A DNA stretch of 64,000 nt from the NCBI GenBank assembly GCA_051414845.1, contig CP183313.1, forward strand, positions 1,302,001 through 1,366,000, written 5' to 3'. The DNA comes from Simonsiella sp051414845 (lineage in GTDB: Bacteria > Pseudomonadota > Gammaproteobacteria > Burkholderiales > Neisseriaceae). Below are positions 26,036 through 35,277 of this stretch, piece by piece. Under the pieces are notes generated by a model. The model was not told where the DNA came from. It made no database searches and was given only the letters and a program-made list of their open reading frames with translations. How positions within the stretch are numbered: position 1 is the first letter of the stretch; every line of letters starts with the position of its first letter. Position numbers and translations under genes: made by a program.

Positions 26036-27208
26036 ATGGATAACGCCAATATCTGGTGGCTGATTGTGCCGATTTGTATGCTGCCCGTGTTTTTTGCCAT
26101 GGGCTGGTTTGCCGCGCGCGTGGACATGAAAACCGTGTTGAAACAGGCGAAAACCGTGCCAACGGGTTTTTACGGCAGTTTGGACGCGCTGGTGGACAAA
26201 AATTCAGGCAAAGCAGCGCGCCAGTTGGCGGAAGTGATTGACCAGCAACAAGGTTCGTATGATTTGAATTTAACGCTGGGCAAACTTTATCGCCAACGCG
26301 GCGAAAACGACAAAGCCATTGCGCTGCACAAAGCCCTGCTCGATTCGCCCGATACCGTCGGCGAAAAGCGCGAGCGCGTGTTATACGAATTGGGTTTGCA
26401 CTACCAAAGCGCAGGTTTAGTGGACAGAGCCGAGCAAATTTTTACCGAATTGCAACAGAGCAATATGGCAAAACAAGCCAATGAAGTGTTGCTCAATATT
26501 TATCAGCAAGACCGCGACTGGGAAAAAGCGATTGCCACCGCGCAACTTTTGGCGCACGACGAGCAAACCTATCAATTTGAAATTGCACAGTTTTATTGCG
26601 AAATTGCGCAAGCCGCTTTATTTCGCAGCGATTTTCAGGCAACCTATGCCGCCGTTGTGTCGGCATTAAATGCCAACAAAAAGTGCACGCGCGCCAATAT
26701 GATTTGGGGCGATTTAGAGCAAAAACAAGGCAATTTTCAGGCAGCTATTGAAGCCTATAGCGCGATTGAAAAACAAAACCACGTCTATTTGGGCATGGTC
26801 GGCGAAAAGTTATATGATGCCTACGATGCGCTGGGCAAACCGCAAGAAGGTTTGAACGTACTCATCGGCTATGCGCAAACTTTTGTGCAATTGGATTTGA
26901 ACAATGTGATTTACGAAAAATCCTTATTGCTACATGGTGAAACCGTTGCTAATCAAACAGTTATAGACTTAATTCGCGCCAAACCCGATTTAAACGGCAT
27001 ATACCGTTTGCTCGGTTTACAAATGTCGGACTTAAACCCACAATGGAAAGCCGACGCCGATATGATGCGCAGCGTAATCGGGCGACAAGTGCAAAAAACG
27101 ATGATGTATCGTTGCAAAAATTGTCATTTTAAATCACAGGTTTACTTCTGGCATTGCCCCGCATGTAATAAATGGGAAACGTTTACGCCGAATAAAATAG
27201 AAGTTTAA
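26036..27208 (+). CDS. lapB: LapB/YciM, LPS assembly regulator with TPRs and rubredoxin-like domain
   Basis: Membrane-anchored TPR protein of 390 residues. An N-terminal helix (WLIVPICMLPVFFAMGWFAA) is followed by TPR helices from about 60 to 330 (for example LNLTLGKLYRQRGENDKAIA). The C-terminus holds a rubredoxin-type zinc or iron site with two CxxC pairs, YRCKNCHF and HCPACNKW. In E. coli LapB recruits FtsH to degrade LpxC. It is coupled to lapA. Confidence 0.95.
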   Translation: MDNANIWWLIVPICMLPVFFAMGWFAARVDMKTVLKQAKTVPTGFYGSLDALVDKNSGKAARQLAEVIDQQQGSYDLNLTLGKLYRQRGENDKAIALHKALLDSPDTVGEKRERVLYELGLHYQSAGLVDRAEQIFTELQQSNMAKQANEVLLNIYQQDRDWEKAIATAQLLAHDEQTYQFEIAQFYCEIAQAALFRSDFQATYAAVVSALNANKKCTRANMIWGDLEQKQGNFQAAIEAYSAIEKQNHVYLGMVGEKLYDAYDALGKPQEGLNVLIGYAQTFVQLDLNNVIYEKSLLLHGETVANQTVIDLIRAKPDLNGIYRLLGLQMSDLNPQWKADADMMRSVIGRQVQKTMMYRCKNCHFKSQVYFWHCPACNKWETFTPNKIEV

Positions 27209-27234
27209 ACAAACCATATAGGCAGCCTGAAAAC

Positions 27235-27323
27235 GTAGGGTGGACACCTTCCACCAAAATGTTTAACCTTTTCAGGCTGCCTGAAACATTTAAACACCAT
27301 GTAGGTCGGCTTTCTAAGCCGAC
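27235..27323. repeat. Two short palindromic repeats of the GTAGG family
   Basis: GTAGGGTGGACACCTTCCAC begins at 27235 and GTAGGTCGGCTTTCTAAGCC at 27301, each a short hairpin, separated by a DUS. Relatives occur at 27880, 31343, 32615 and, inside copA, 50084. Confidence 0.55.
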
Positions 27324-27379
27324 ACAAAAATACCAACCACATTTTTCAGGCAGCCTGAAAACCCACCCCACCCCAACCG

Positions 27380-27847
27380 ATGAACATCAAAAAAATTCTC
27401 CCCACCATCATCTTATGCGCCGCCACATGGCTCTATTTCTCATCGGCAAAACCCAACCATTCCGCGCCCGATATTTCCCTACCCGCTCAAACCCAAACCA
27501 TTCCCCCAACCAACTTTGAACACGTTTTACAACAAGCCTTTCAAAACCACCAAAGCAATCTACAAATTTCAGGCAGCGGTATCGTCCAAAAAACCTTGCC
27601 CGACGACAAGAAAGGCTCGCGTCATCAACGCTTTATCTTAAAATTGAACAGCGGACAAACGCTACTCGTTGCCCACAATATAGATTTAGCAGCCAAAATC
27701 AAAGGTTTAAAAAAAGGCGATACGGTTGAATTTTACGGCGAATACGAATGGAGCGAACAAGGTGGCGTGATTCACTGGACGCACCACGACCCCGCCAAAC
27801 GCCACGCCGACGGCTGGCTGAAACATAATGGTCAGATTTATCAATAA
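27380..27847 (+). CDS. DUF3465 protein, exported
   Basis: A 155-residue protein with a short signal sequence (KKILPTIILCAATWLYFSSA). Its second half matches the DUF3465 pattern: GSGIVQKTLPDDKKGSRHQR, then VAHNIDLAAKI, KKGDTVEFYGEYEW and the His-rich end HWTHHDPAKRHADGWLKHNG. The fold is probably a small OB-like beta barrel acting in the periplasm. Function unknown. Start ATG 27380; no convincing Shine-Dalgarno. Flanked by repeats on both sides, so probably monocistronic. Confidence 0.75.
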   Translation: MNIKKILPTIILCAATWLYFSSAKPNHSAPDISLPAQTQTIPPTNFEHVLQQAFQNHQSNLQISGSGIVQKTLPDDKKGSRHQRFILKLNSGQTLLVAHNIDLAAKIKGLKKGDTVEFYGEYEWSEQGGVIHWTHHDPAKRHADGWLKHNGQIYQ

Positions 27848-27879
27848 ATTATTGTTTAAAAATAATTTTTAGGCAGTTT

Positions 27880-27944
27880 GTAGGTTGGGTCTCGACCCAA
27901 CCATTGCTTCAAACTCCAAATATTGTTGGGTCAAGACCCAACCT
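27880..27944. repeat. Tandem short hairpin repeats GTAGGTTGGGTC...
   Basis: GTAGGTTGGGTCTCGACCCA begins at 27880 and its near mirror GTTGGGTCAAGACCCAACCT at 27924. Each is a hairpin and the pair is inverted with respect to each other. Confidence 0.55.
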
Positions 27945-27951
27945 ATTTCTA

Positions 27952-28026
27952 TTTTCAGGCAGCAGCTTCGCTTAGCGCACATCGGTTGCTGAATCATAGA
28001 TTCAGACCGATGGCAGCCTGAAAAAA
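27952..28026 (-). repeat. DUS-bounded dispersed repeat, copy 2
   Basis: Reverse-orientation copy of the 22801-22873 unit. It shares the DUS ends, GCCATCGGTCTGAAT and GTGCGCTAAGCGAAGC. It lies immediately before rsgA. Confidence 0.65.
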
Positions 28027-28053
28027 TCCCATAATCCAAAAGAAACCCACCCC

Positions 28054-28917
28054 ATGTCCGAAACCGCCCAAATCATCGCCAGCTACGGTCGCCGCTACAT
28101 CGTGCGCACAGCAAACCAGCAAACTTTTGAAGCCAGCACGCGCAGCAAACGCACCGATTTTGCCTGTGGCGATTGGGTTAAAATCCAAGTATTAAACGCC
28201 GAACAAGCCGTGATTGAAGCGGTTGAGCCGCGCCAAAGTTTGCTTTATCGTCAAGACGCGTGGAAATCCAAACTCATCGCGGCGAATGTGACCCAATTAT
28301 TAATCGTTATCGCTGCCGTCCCCAGCCCGAGCGAAGCCTTGTTGCAACGCGCTTTGATTGCGGCCGAAGCGGCGGAAATTGAAGCTGTGATTGTGTTGAA
28401 TAAAGCCGATTTGCCCGAAACGATAACATGGCGTGAAAAACTTTCTTTCTATGAAACAATGGGTTATCGCGAGATTGAATTGTCGGCGCTGAACGATGCA
28501 GGCAGCCTTAAACCGATTTTAGCAGGACACACCAATATCTTGCTTGGACAAAGCGGCATGGGCAAATCCACGCTGACCAACGCCTTATTAGGCGAAAGCC
28601 GCGCACGCACCAACGACATTTCCGCCGCCTTGGATTCGGGCAAACACACGACCACTCACGCACAACTCTATGATTTAAATAATGAAACCAAGCTGATTGA
28701 CAGCCCTGGTTTACAAGAATTCGGTTTACATCATTTAGCCATCGCCGATTTGCCGCGCTATTTTCCCGACTTGCGCCACTTAATCGGACAATGCCGTTTC
28801 CACAATTGCACCCACCGCGCCGAACCCAATTGCGCGTTTAAAATCGCAGCAGAAAGTGGCGCAATTCAGACGGAACGGTTAGAATTGTTGCAAAAAATTA
28901 CCGATGAATTGAGCTAA
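28054..28917 (+). CDS. rsgA: Small ribosomal subunit biogenesis GTPase RsgA
   Basis: Circularly permuted GTPase that checks late 30S assembly. It has the N-terminal OB fold, then motifs in permuted order: NKAD (G4) at 116-119, GQSGMGKS (G1) at 165-172, DSPG (G3) at 216-219. The C-terminal zinc site is CRFHNCTHRAEPNC. Length 287 is normal. The start ATG 28054 lies directly after a DUS-bounded repeat and an A-rich leader. Confidence 0.95.
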   Translation: MSETAQIIASYGRRYIVRTANQQTFEASTRSKRTDFACGDWVKIQVLNAEQAVIEAVEPRQSLLYRQDAWKSKLIAANVTQLLIVIAAVPSPSEALLQRALIAAEAAEIEAVIVLNKADLPETITWREKLSFYETMGYREIELSALNDAGSLKPILAGHTNILLGQSGMGKSTLTNALLGESRARTNDISAALDSGKHTTTHAQLYDLNNETKLIDSPGLQEFGLHHLAIADLPRYFPDLRHLIGQCRFHNCTHRAEPNCAFKIAAESGAIQTERLELLQKITDELS

Positions 28918-29063
28918 CTGACTTTTTACCCAAGATTAGAGATGACCACGCAAGACCCAAACAAGCAAGACCAAATCTAGGCTTAATGGGCTTGAGCGCG
29001 TGCGCCACATAAGCCCCAACAACATCCAAAAAAGAAACACTCATCAACAAAAAAGGAGCGCAT

Positions 29064-29925
29064 ATGTGCGACGCGCATTCTCCCCATTTCATTGATACCC
29101 ATGCCCACTTATGGCCTGCCGCCTATTTGGACGAACTCGCCAAAAGCACAGGCAAAGACAAAGACAGCGTGCACGCCACAAACGCCACAATGGGACGGGG
29201 AAGCTGTTGCGCTCAAACTCGCACAAACCCTCAACAACGCCTATGCCGACATCATCAAACGCCATCCTGGGCGTTTCCGCGCCTACGGTTGCGTGCCTCT
29301 GCCCTACACCGAAGCAGCAATCGCTGAAGGCAAACGCTGCATAGAAGAGCTCGGTTTTGACGGCATCGCGCTCAATACCATCATCACGATGAAACACTCG
29401 CCCGCTGATGACCAATTTGAGCCGTTCTACCAAGCCATGAACGAATTAGGCACGATTATCTACATCCACCCCACAGGTTGCGGCGCGAACAGCCCGATGA
29501 TTAACGATTTCGGCTTGGAATGGGTGATTGGCGCAAACGTGGAAGACATGGTTGCCACGCTGCAAATTCTGAAAAAAGCGTTGCCGAAAAAATATCCGAA
29601 ATTGCGTTTTCACATCGCGCATTTGGGCGGCGTGTTGCCATTCGTTATGCAGCGCATTGAAGACAACTACACCGACTGGAACGCCTTTGCCGAAAGCCCA
29701 TGGAAAACGCTGGACAACTTCTGGTTTGACACCGCAGGTTCACACGCCCCCGCCTGGCGTTGCACCGTAGAAACCTTCGGCAGCGAACGCGTCGTATTGG
29801 GCAGCGATTTCCCCTATTTCCAAGACGACAAATACACTCGCGCCGTTACCTACGTGCAAAATGCAGGTTTAGGCGAACAAGTCACTGAAGATAGTTTACG
29901 TAATAATGCGTTGAAATTACTATAA
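29064..29925 (+). pseudogene. Amidohydrolase-2 family enzyme, internal deletion and frame change
   Basis: The N-terminus from ATG 29064, with AGGAG in good position, reads HFIDTHAHLWPAAYLDELAK, giving the HxH metal motif of amidohydrolase-2 (decarboxylase-like) enzymes. After about 35 residues the frame shifts: the rest of the protein is one base over from about 29170, starting TPQTPQWDGEAVALKLA and continuing through RAYGCVPLP, GTIIYIHPTG, HIAHLGGVLPFV and LGSDFPYF. Some 25-35 residues usual between these parts appear missing. A deletion at the repetitive CGCCACAAACGCCACAA is likely. The remaining 250 residues look well preserved. Substrate cannot be told. Confidence 0.7.
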
Positions 29926-29937
29926 AAATAAAAATTA

Positions 29938-29966
29938 AGCTGCCTGAAACATTTTCAGGCAGCCTT
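29938..29966 (+). terminator. DUS-pair terminator
   Basis: AGCTGCCTGAAA (29938-29949) and TTTCAGGCAGCCT (29953-29965) form an inverted pair after the amidohydrolase remnant. Confidence 0.55.
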
Positions 29967-30065
29967 GCATGTTTCATCCAAATCTTTGATTTGGGCAATA
30001 AAACAGCATGCCGTAAGGCAGTAAATAAAGTTCAGCGCAGCTCAAAAATTTCACAGGAAATTCAC

Positions 30066-31316
30066 ATGAAAAACTACATTACCGACATCGCCCAAAAAGC
30101 CAAGGCTGCGTTTTACCAACTCGCTCACGCCGATTCTGCCGCGAAAAATGCCACGCTGCTGCGTTTGGCAGATTTGATTGGCGAACATGAATCCGCGCTG
30201 CTCGCCGCCAACGCGCAAGACATTAAAAACGCGCAACATAAAGGCTTGGAAGAAGCCATGATTGACCGCCTGAAAATTTCTTCAGGCAGCCTGAAAACCA
30301 TGCGCGAAGGTTTGCAGCAAATCGCCGCGCTGCCCGACCCTGTGGGCGAGATGGACGAATTTCGCTTGCGCCCCAATGGTTTACGCATTGGCAAAATGCG
30401 CGTGCCGCTGGGCGTGATTGGCATGATTTACGAGGCGCGTCCGAATGTTACCGTGGATGCGGCGGCGTTGTGCCTGAAATCGGGTAATGCGTGTATTTTG
30501 CGCGGCGGCAGCGAGGCGTTTCAGAGCAATATGGCGTTGGCGAAATTGATTAAACAGGCGTTGCGCGAGGCTGGGCTGCCTGAAAACGCGGTGTGTTTTG
30601 TGGAAAACACTGACCGCGAAAGTGTAGGCGCGATGTTGCAAGCCGTTGATTTAATTGATGTGATTATTCCGCGTGGTGGCAAAAGTTTGGTTGCCCGAGT
30701 GAGTGAACAAGCGCGTGTGCCTGTGATTAAGCATTTGGACGGCATTTGCCATGTGTATATTGATGAATTTGCAGAAAAAAATAAAGCCATCGCCATCGCC
30801 TTGAATGCCAAAACTTCGCGTTACGGCACGTGCAACACAATGGAAACACTGTTGATTCACGAATCACGCGCGGCGGAAATTTTACCCGAACTCTCTGTTC
30901 TGTATGCAGAAAAAGGCGTGGAATTGCGCGGCTGTACCAAAACGCGCGAAATTCTGCCCAACATTGTTGCGGCGACCGATGAAGATTGGGACACGGAATA
31001 CCTTGCACCTGTGTTGTCCATCAAAATCGTGGCGAATTTTGACGAAGCGGTTTCGCATATTAATCAACATGGTAGCCACCACACCGACAGCATCATCACG
31101 GAAAATTACACCTTGGCGAATCTGTTTTTGCGCTTGGTGGATAGCGCAAGCGTAATGGTGAATGCGTCCACGCGTTTTGCCGATGGTTTTGAATATGGTT
31201 TGGGCGCGGAAATTGGCATTTCTACGGATAAAATTCATGTGCGCGGACCTGTCGGCTTGCATGGTTTGACTTCGCAAAAATGGGTGGTGTTGGGCGATGG
31301 GCAAATTCGTCAATAA
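30066..31316 (+). CDS. proA: Glutamate-5-semialdehyde dehydrogenase (gamma-glutamyl phosphate reductase)
   Basis: NADPH-dependent reduction of gamma-glutamyl phosphate, second step of proline synthesis. From ATG 30066 the protein is 416 residues, the usual length. Blocks seen are VPLGVIGMIYEARPNVTVDA, KSGNACILRGGSEA, the VIIPRGGKSLV stretch, KTSRYGTCNTMETLLI with the catalytic cysteine, and HHTDSIITEN. CACAGGAAA precedes this start; a longer frame back to 29991 has none and an atypical N-terminus. No proB is adjacent. Confidence 0.95.
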   Translation: MKNYITDIAQKAKAAFYQLAHADSAAKNATLLRLADLIGEHESALLAANAQDIKNAQHKGLEEAMIDRLKISSGSLKTMREGLQQIAALPDPVGEMDEFRLRPNGLRIGKMRVPLGVIGMIYEARPNVTVDAAALCLKSGNACILRGGSEAFQSNMALAKLIKQALREAGLPENAVCFVENTDRESVGAMLQAVDLIDVIIPRGGKSLVARVSEQARVPVIKHLDGICHVYIDEFAEKNKAIAIALNAKTSRYGTCNTMETLLIHESRAAEILPELSVLYAEKGVELRGCTKTREILPNIVAATDEDWDTEYLAPVLSIKIVANFDEAVSHINQHGSHHTDSIITENYTLANLFLRLVDSASVMVNASTRFADGFEYGLGAEIGISTDKIHVRGPVGLHGLTSQKWVVLGDGQIRQ

Positions 31317-31342
31317 TCTTTCAGGCTGCCTGAAAACAAGTC

Positions 31343-31407
31343 GTAGGTCGGGCTTTTATACCTGACATGATTATGATGTTGTGTCGGGCATGAATACCAT
31401 ACCTACA
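31343..31407. repeat. GTAGGTCGGGC palindromic repeat
   Basis: GTAGGTCGGGCTTTTATACC and, inverted about 30 bp later, GGGCATGAATACCATACCTA. Member of the GTAGG hairpin family, between proA and rsmI. Confidence 0.5.
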
Positions 31408-31436
31408 ATCTGATGTACGCAAAGGCTGCCTGAAAC

Positions 31437-32306
31437 TTATTTCTTCCAAGAAATCGCCAAATCATACAACGCCTTTTTGCTCTCGCCCGTAATTTTTGCT
31501 GCCAAATCTGCCGCCTGTTTGGTCGGCAATTCGGCAGCTAAAATTTTCATCACGTTTTGCGTGTTTTCAGGCAGCGTATCCGATTTTTCCACCACATTCG
31601 CATGAATCACTAAAACCATTTCGCCGCGCGATTGATTGCTGTCTGATGCCAATTTCTCGCGTAATTCGTCCACCGTTCCGACCAAAAAGGTTTCAAACGT
31701 TTTCGTGATTTCTCGCGCCAACATGATGTTTCTATTTGGGAAAATTTTTGCCATATCGTCAAACGTCGCCGCGATTCGGTGTGGCGTTTCAAAGGCGATA
31801 ATCGGATAATCCGCCGTTTCCCATTTTTCAAACAATTTCACGCGCTCACCCGATTTGGGCGGTAAAAATCCGTGAAAATAAAAATGCGGTTCAACCACGC
31901 CCGCCACGCTCAACGCGCCCATGACCGCGCTTGCGCCCACGACTGGCACAACGGCAAAACCCGCTTCACGCACTCGCGCCGCCAGTTTCGCCCCTGGGTC
32001 GCACACAGCAGGCGTACCCGCGTCGGAAATTTGCGCCACGCTTTTGCCTTCTGCCAGCGCGGCGATGATTTTGTCCGCCATTTGCTGCTCATTGTGTTCG
32101 CGCACGGAAACCAGTTTCGCCTGAATGCCGTACGCCGCCAACAGTTGCGCCGACACGCGCGTATCTTCCGCGCACACCAAATCGGCTTGCTGTAGCACGG
32201 CGAGCGCACGGAGCGTGATGTCCGCCAAATTGCCAATTGGCGTGGCAACAATATATAAGGTACTGTTTTGTATCGAATCTAGGGCTTTTTGGAAATGTTT
32301 TTGCAT
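31437..32306 (-). CDS. rsmI: 16S rRNA 2'-O-ribose C1402 methyltransferase RsmI
   Basis: SAM-dependent methyltransferase of the tetrapyrrole-methylase fold. Motifs: LYIVATPIGNLADITLRA (residues 17-34), VCAEDTRVS, QISDAGTPAVCDPGAKL, and a P-G-A-like VVPVVGASAVMGALSVAG, then FHGFLPPK and FETPHRI. Length 289 is normal. It has a clear DUS on each side and is divergent from the DUF1653 gene. Confidence 0.96.
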   Translation of the reverse strand: MQKHFQKALDSIQNSTLYIVATPIGNLADITLRALAVLQQADLVCAEDTRVSAQLLAAYGIQAKLVSVREHNEQQMADKIIAALAEGKSVAQISDAGTPAVCDPGAKLAARVREAGFAVVPVVGASAVMGALSVAGVVEPHFYFHGFLPPKSGERVKLFEKWETADYPIIAFETPHRIAATFDDMAKIFPNRNIMLAREITKTFETFLVGTVDELREKLASDSNQSRGEMVLVIHANVVEKSDTLPENTQNVMKILAAELPTKQAADLAAKITGESKKALYDLAISWKK

Positions 32307-32363
32307 AATATTAGACTTTCAGGCTGCCTGAAAAGTAAAATTCGGCTTTTTTAAGGAGTGATT

Positions 32364-32579
32364 ATGTTGAAAAAAGGCATTTATCGCCACTATAAAGGCG
32401 CGTTGTATGAAGTTTTGCACCTTGCCAAACACAGCGAAACCGAAGAGGATTTAGTGGTTTACCGCGCTTTGTATGGCGATTATGGCGTGTGGGTGCGCCC
32501 TTTGGAAATGTTTATGGAAACGGTGGCAACGGATAAGGGCGAAGTGGCGCGTTTTGCGTTGGAAAAGGCGTTTGATTGA
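32364..32579 (+). CDS. DUF1653 protein
   Basis: A 71-residue protein matching the DUF1653 pattern: KKGIYRHYKGALYEVLHLAK, then HSETEEDLVVYRALYGDYGV and WVRPLEMFMETV. The family is a small beta barrel of unknown function. AAGGAG at 32353-32358 with 5-base spacing decides ATG 32364 over the in-frame GTG 32358. Single gene between rsmI and a repeat region. Confidence 0.85.
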   Translation: MLKKGIYRHYKGALYEVLHLAKHSETEEDLVVYRALYGDYGVWVRPLEMFMETVATDKGEVARFALEKAFD

Positions 32580-32614
32580 GGTGGCCGCCTGAAAATTGTT
32601 GCTAAACCTAAATC

Positions 32615-32690
32615 GTAGGTCGGATTCTTGAATCCGACATTTTTTCATTGCCACTCTGTTCCCTCCTCCGACTGGCGGGGGAAGGAACAT
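32615..32690. repeat. Short hairpin repeats
   Basis: GTAGGTCGGATTCTTGAATC at 32615 (palindrome GTCGGATTC/GAATCCGAC) followed by a CCTCCGACTGGCGGGGGAAG hairpin near 32662, a relative of the repeat at 21843. Confidence 0.5.
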
Positions 32691-32709
32691 ATTTCAGACT
32701 GCCTGAAAC

Positions 32710-33519
32710 TCAAATCATCTTTTTCTGTTTCAATTTCTTAATCAACCACCATTTCACACGAATTTTCACATCATAACCAATTGAACCTGAACCAAAAATC
32801 CATAAAACAATCGCCACAGGCAGCGTGAAATAATAGCCGATTTGATGAAAACCCCACGCGCCTGTCACGCCACCAGCAAAGAAAGCAGCAAACAAGCCGC
32901 ATAATAATTTGAATTTAGGACGGTTTACGCGCACATCTGGCAAACATGGATTGAATTTTCTTTGGTAATACAATACTTTAGCAAGTTCCATGCCCAAATC
33001 GGTTGCCGTACCTGTCATGTGAGTGGAACGAATCACGCTACCTGAAAGTGCGGTCATTACGGTGTTGTGCATGCCCATAATGAAACACAAAAGCAGCAAT
33101 AAAATCATTTGGGTAGGTGCGGTGTGCGGCGGTAAAAACAAGCCGATCAGGGCAAACAGCAATAAATAAAACGCTTCAAGCCACATGGATAAACCATAGC
33201 CGCTGCGAAAGCGTTGTCTTTTTGCCCACAACAGCGTCCAGCCCGCGTGCGCCGCGCCCAAAATAAAGGCAACCACACCCAACATCGCCGACAAAGCGGC
33301 TTGCCAATCGCCTTGATACGCGACATCGGCAGCGGTGGATAACGCGCCTGTTACGTGTGATGTATAACGAGATACGGCAAAAAAACCGCCCGCGTTTATC
33401 GCACCCGCCAAAAACGCCATCACATAACCCAACAGCCGAAAACGAAAATCGGAAATTTGGCTGTTGTGCAAATAAGGTTTATCGGCTTGCCAAAAGGCGA
33501 ATTTGTGTTTGGCGGTCAT
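32710..33519 (-). CDS. DUF1275 / YoaK-family membrane protein
   Basis: A 269-residue integral membrane protein with about six or seven hydrophobic segments. It matches DUF1275: the LGYVMAFLAGAINAGGFFAV start of the domain, SRYTSHVTGALSTAAD, and MGMHNTVMTALSGSVIRSTHMTGTATDLGMELA. ATG 33519 was chosen because the upstream extension is DUS-encoded. Function unknown; the family is sometimes annotated as a transporter-like protein. It lies downstream of kdsB on the same strand with a DUS between. Confidence 0.8.
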   Translation of the reverse strand: MTAKHKFAFWQADKPYLHNSQISDFRFRLLGYVMAFLAGAINAGGFFAVSRYTSHVTGALSTAADVAYQGDWQAALSAMLGVVAFILGAAHAGWTLLWAKRQRFRSGYGLSMWLEAFYLLLFALIGLFLPPHTAPTQMILLLLLCFIMGMHNTVMTALSGSVIRSTHMTGTATDLGMELAKVLYYQRKFNPCLPDVRVNRPKFKLLCGLFAAFFAGGVTGAWGFHQIGYYFTLPVAIVLWIFGSGSIGYDVKIRVKWWLIKKLKQKKMI

Positions 33520-33614
33520 GGGTTTAGGTTTCAGGCTGCCTGAAAAGTGGCGTGGGTTTTGCCCACCATTTAAACAAGAATTTGAATATTTCGGTGGGCA
33601 AAATCCACCCAAAG

Positions 33615-34364
33615 TTAAGCAAACAGCGCGCGCACGCGTTCCAAATCTTCTGGCGTATCAACACCAGCAGGCGGCGCAAAATCCAGCACTTCCACCGCAA
33701 TATCAAAACCATGCCACAACACGCGCAGTTGCTCCAACTTCTCAATATTCTCCAGCGGCGATTCGGCTAACTGACTGTATTGCTTCAAGAAACCGACGCG
33801 ATACGCATAAATCCCAATATGGCGCAAAGGCGTATTTTCAGGCAGCGTTTCTTGGTTTGCCAACATCGTATCGCGTGGATAAGCAATCGGTGCACGGCTA
33901 AAATACAGCGCATTACCTGCTTGATTTAAAACGACTTTCACGCAGTTTGGATTCATAAATTCAGCAAAATCGTGCACAGGATGCGCCGCCGTCGCCATCA
34001 CAGCTTGGCTGCCTGAAAGTTTGTTTGCCACGCGCTCAATCAATGCCACAGGAATGAGCGGTTCATCGCCTTGCACGTTCACGACAATCGCATCATCCGC
34101 CAAGCCCAAAATCTCCGCCGCTTCCGCCAAACGCGTGGTGCCACTTTCATGTTTGTGGCTGGTCATCACGCTTTGAATGCCGTGCGCGCTGCACTCAGCC
34201 GCGATACGTTCATGGTCGGTTGCCACCCACACATTTTGCGCGCCCGACTGCAACGCCTGCTCCGCCGCGCGCACAATCATCGGTTTACCCGCAATATCGG
34301 CAATCGCTTTTTCAGGCAGCCTACTGGACGACAAACGCGCAGGCAAAATCACATGAAAACTCAT
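33615..34364 (-). CDS. kdsB: 3-deoxy-manno-octulosonate cytidylyltransferase (CMP-KDO synthetase)
   Basis: Activates KDO with CTP for lipid A-core assembly. The 249-residue protein has the nucleotide-binding N-terminus FHVILPARLSSSRLPEKAIA, then VWVATDHERI, TSHKHESGTTRLAEA and VNVQGDEPLIP with the metal-binding Asp, all typical. Its start overlaps the end of the Trm112-like gene by ATGA, giving the common ycaR-kdsB pair. Confidence 0.96.
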   Translation of the reverse strand: MSFHVILPARLSSSRLPEKAIADIAGKPMIVRAAEQALQSGAQNVWVATDHERIAAECSAHGIQSVMTSHKHESGTTRLAEAAEILGLADDAIVVNVQGDEPLIPVALIERVANKLSGSQAVMATAAHPVHDFAEFMNPNCVKVVLNQAGNALYFSRAPIAYPRDTMLANQETLPENTPLRHIGIYAYRVGFLKQYSQLAESPLENIEKLEQLRVLWHGFDIAVEVLDFAPPAGVDTPEDLERVRALFA

Positions 34365-34543
34365 GATTTCACCTCTAAATCAGTCAGTTCACGCGCTTCC
34401 GATTCCAGCATAATCGGAATGCCATCACGAATCGGAAACGCCAATTTCGCCGCCTTGCTCCACAATTCTTGCTTGTCGGCATGGTATTGCAACGGCGTTT
34501 TGGTTATCGGGCAAATCAATAAATCTAAAAATTTTTGTTCCAT
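34361..34543 (-). CDS. ycaR: Trm112-family protein (YcaR-like, UPF0434)
   Basis: A 60-residue protein of the Trm112/UPF0434 family: FLDLLICPITKTPLQY, then LAFPIRDGIPIMLESEAREL. The zinc CxxC seen in some members is reduced to a single Cys here (CPIT), as in many bacterial YcaR proteins. Regularly found directly upstream of kdsB, as here with a 4-base ATGA overlap. Precise role unknown. Confidence 0.9.
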   Translation of the reverse strand: MEQKFLDLLICPITKTPLQYHADKQELWSKAAKLAFPIRDGIPIMLESEARELTDLEVKS

Positions 34544-34729
34544 TTTTTTATCTCGTTTCGGTTGAAATCATCATTGAAAAATTGGTGTAATTATCGCATA
34601 AAAAGCATTCAGGCTGCCTGAAAATAATCTTTCAGGCAGCCTGAATGCTTTATTTTGTAAGTAATGTATACATTTGAACAAAATTTAAAATCTCACTACA
34701 ATACGCGCTTTTTTCTGCAGGAATGATAA

Positions 34730-35263
34730 ATGTCTCAATATAAACAATTAACTACGCCAAGGCCATTGGCACGCATTATTTTTGCAAGTCGCTGGTTGCA
34801 ATTGCCGATTTATTTGGGTTTGATTGTGGTACAAGGGATTTATGCCTATAAATTCATCAAATCGTTGTGGCATTTGATGGTGAACTTAGGCACGATGGAT
34901 GAGACGATGGTGATGTTGGCAGTATTGAATCTGATCGATGTTGTGATGATTGCTAACTTATTGATTATGGTGCTGATTGGTGGCTACGAGACGTTTGTGT
35001 CGCGCCTGAATGTGGACAACCACCCCGACCAACCCGAATGGCTTGACCATGTGAACGCTTCGGTGTTGAAAGTGAAATTATCGATGGCAATCATCAGTAT
35101 TTCATCGATTCATTTGCTACAAACATTCATCAACGCCGCCAAATTAGACGAAAAAACCATGATGTGGCAACTTTTGATTCATTGCGGTTTTTTGGTTTCG
35201 GCGATGGCAATGGCTTATACGGACAAGATTTTGCATAGTGTGGATAGTCCTGCACATCATTGA
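34730..35263 (+). CDS. YqhA-family membrane protein (UPF0114, TIGR00645)
   Basis: A 177-residue inner-membrane protein with four hydrophobic helices. The family blocks are LARIIFASRWLQLPIYLGLI at the start, LNLIDVVMIANLLIMVLIGG with the conserved Asp, and WLDHVNASVLKVKLSMAIIS, then HLLQTFINA. Function unknown. It has its own promoter region after an inverted DUS pair (34608-34645) and a DUS-pair terminator follows. Confidence 0.88.
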   Translation: MSQYKQLTTPRPLARIIFASRWLQLPIYLGLIVVQGIYAYKFIKSLWHLMVNLGTMDETMVMLAVLNLIDVVMIANLLIMVLIGGYETFVSRLNVDNHPDQPEWLDHVNASVLKVKLSMAIISISSIHLLQTFINAAKLDEKTMMWQLLIHCGFLVSAMAMAYTDKILHSVDSPAHH

Positions 35264-35277
35264 TTTATTTCATATAA

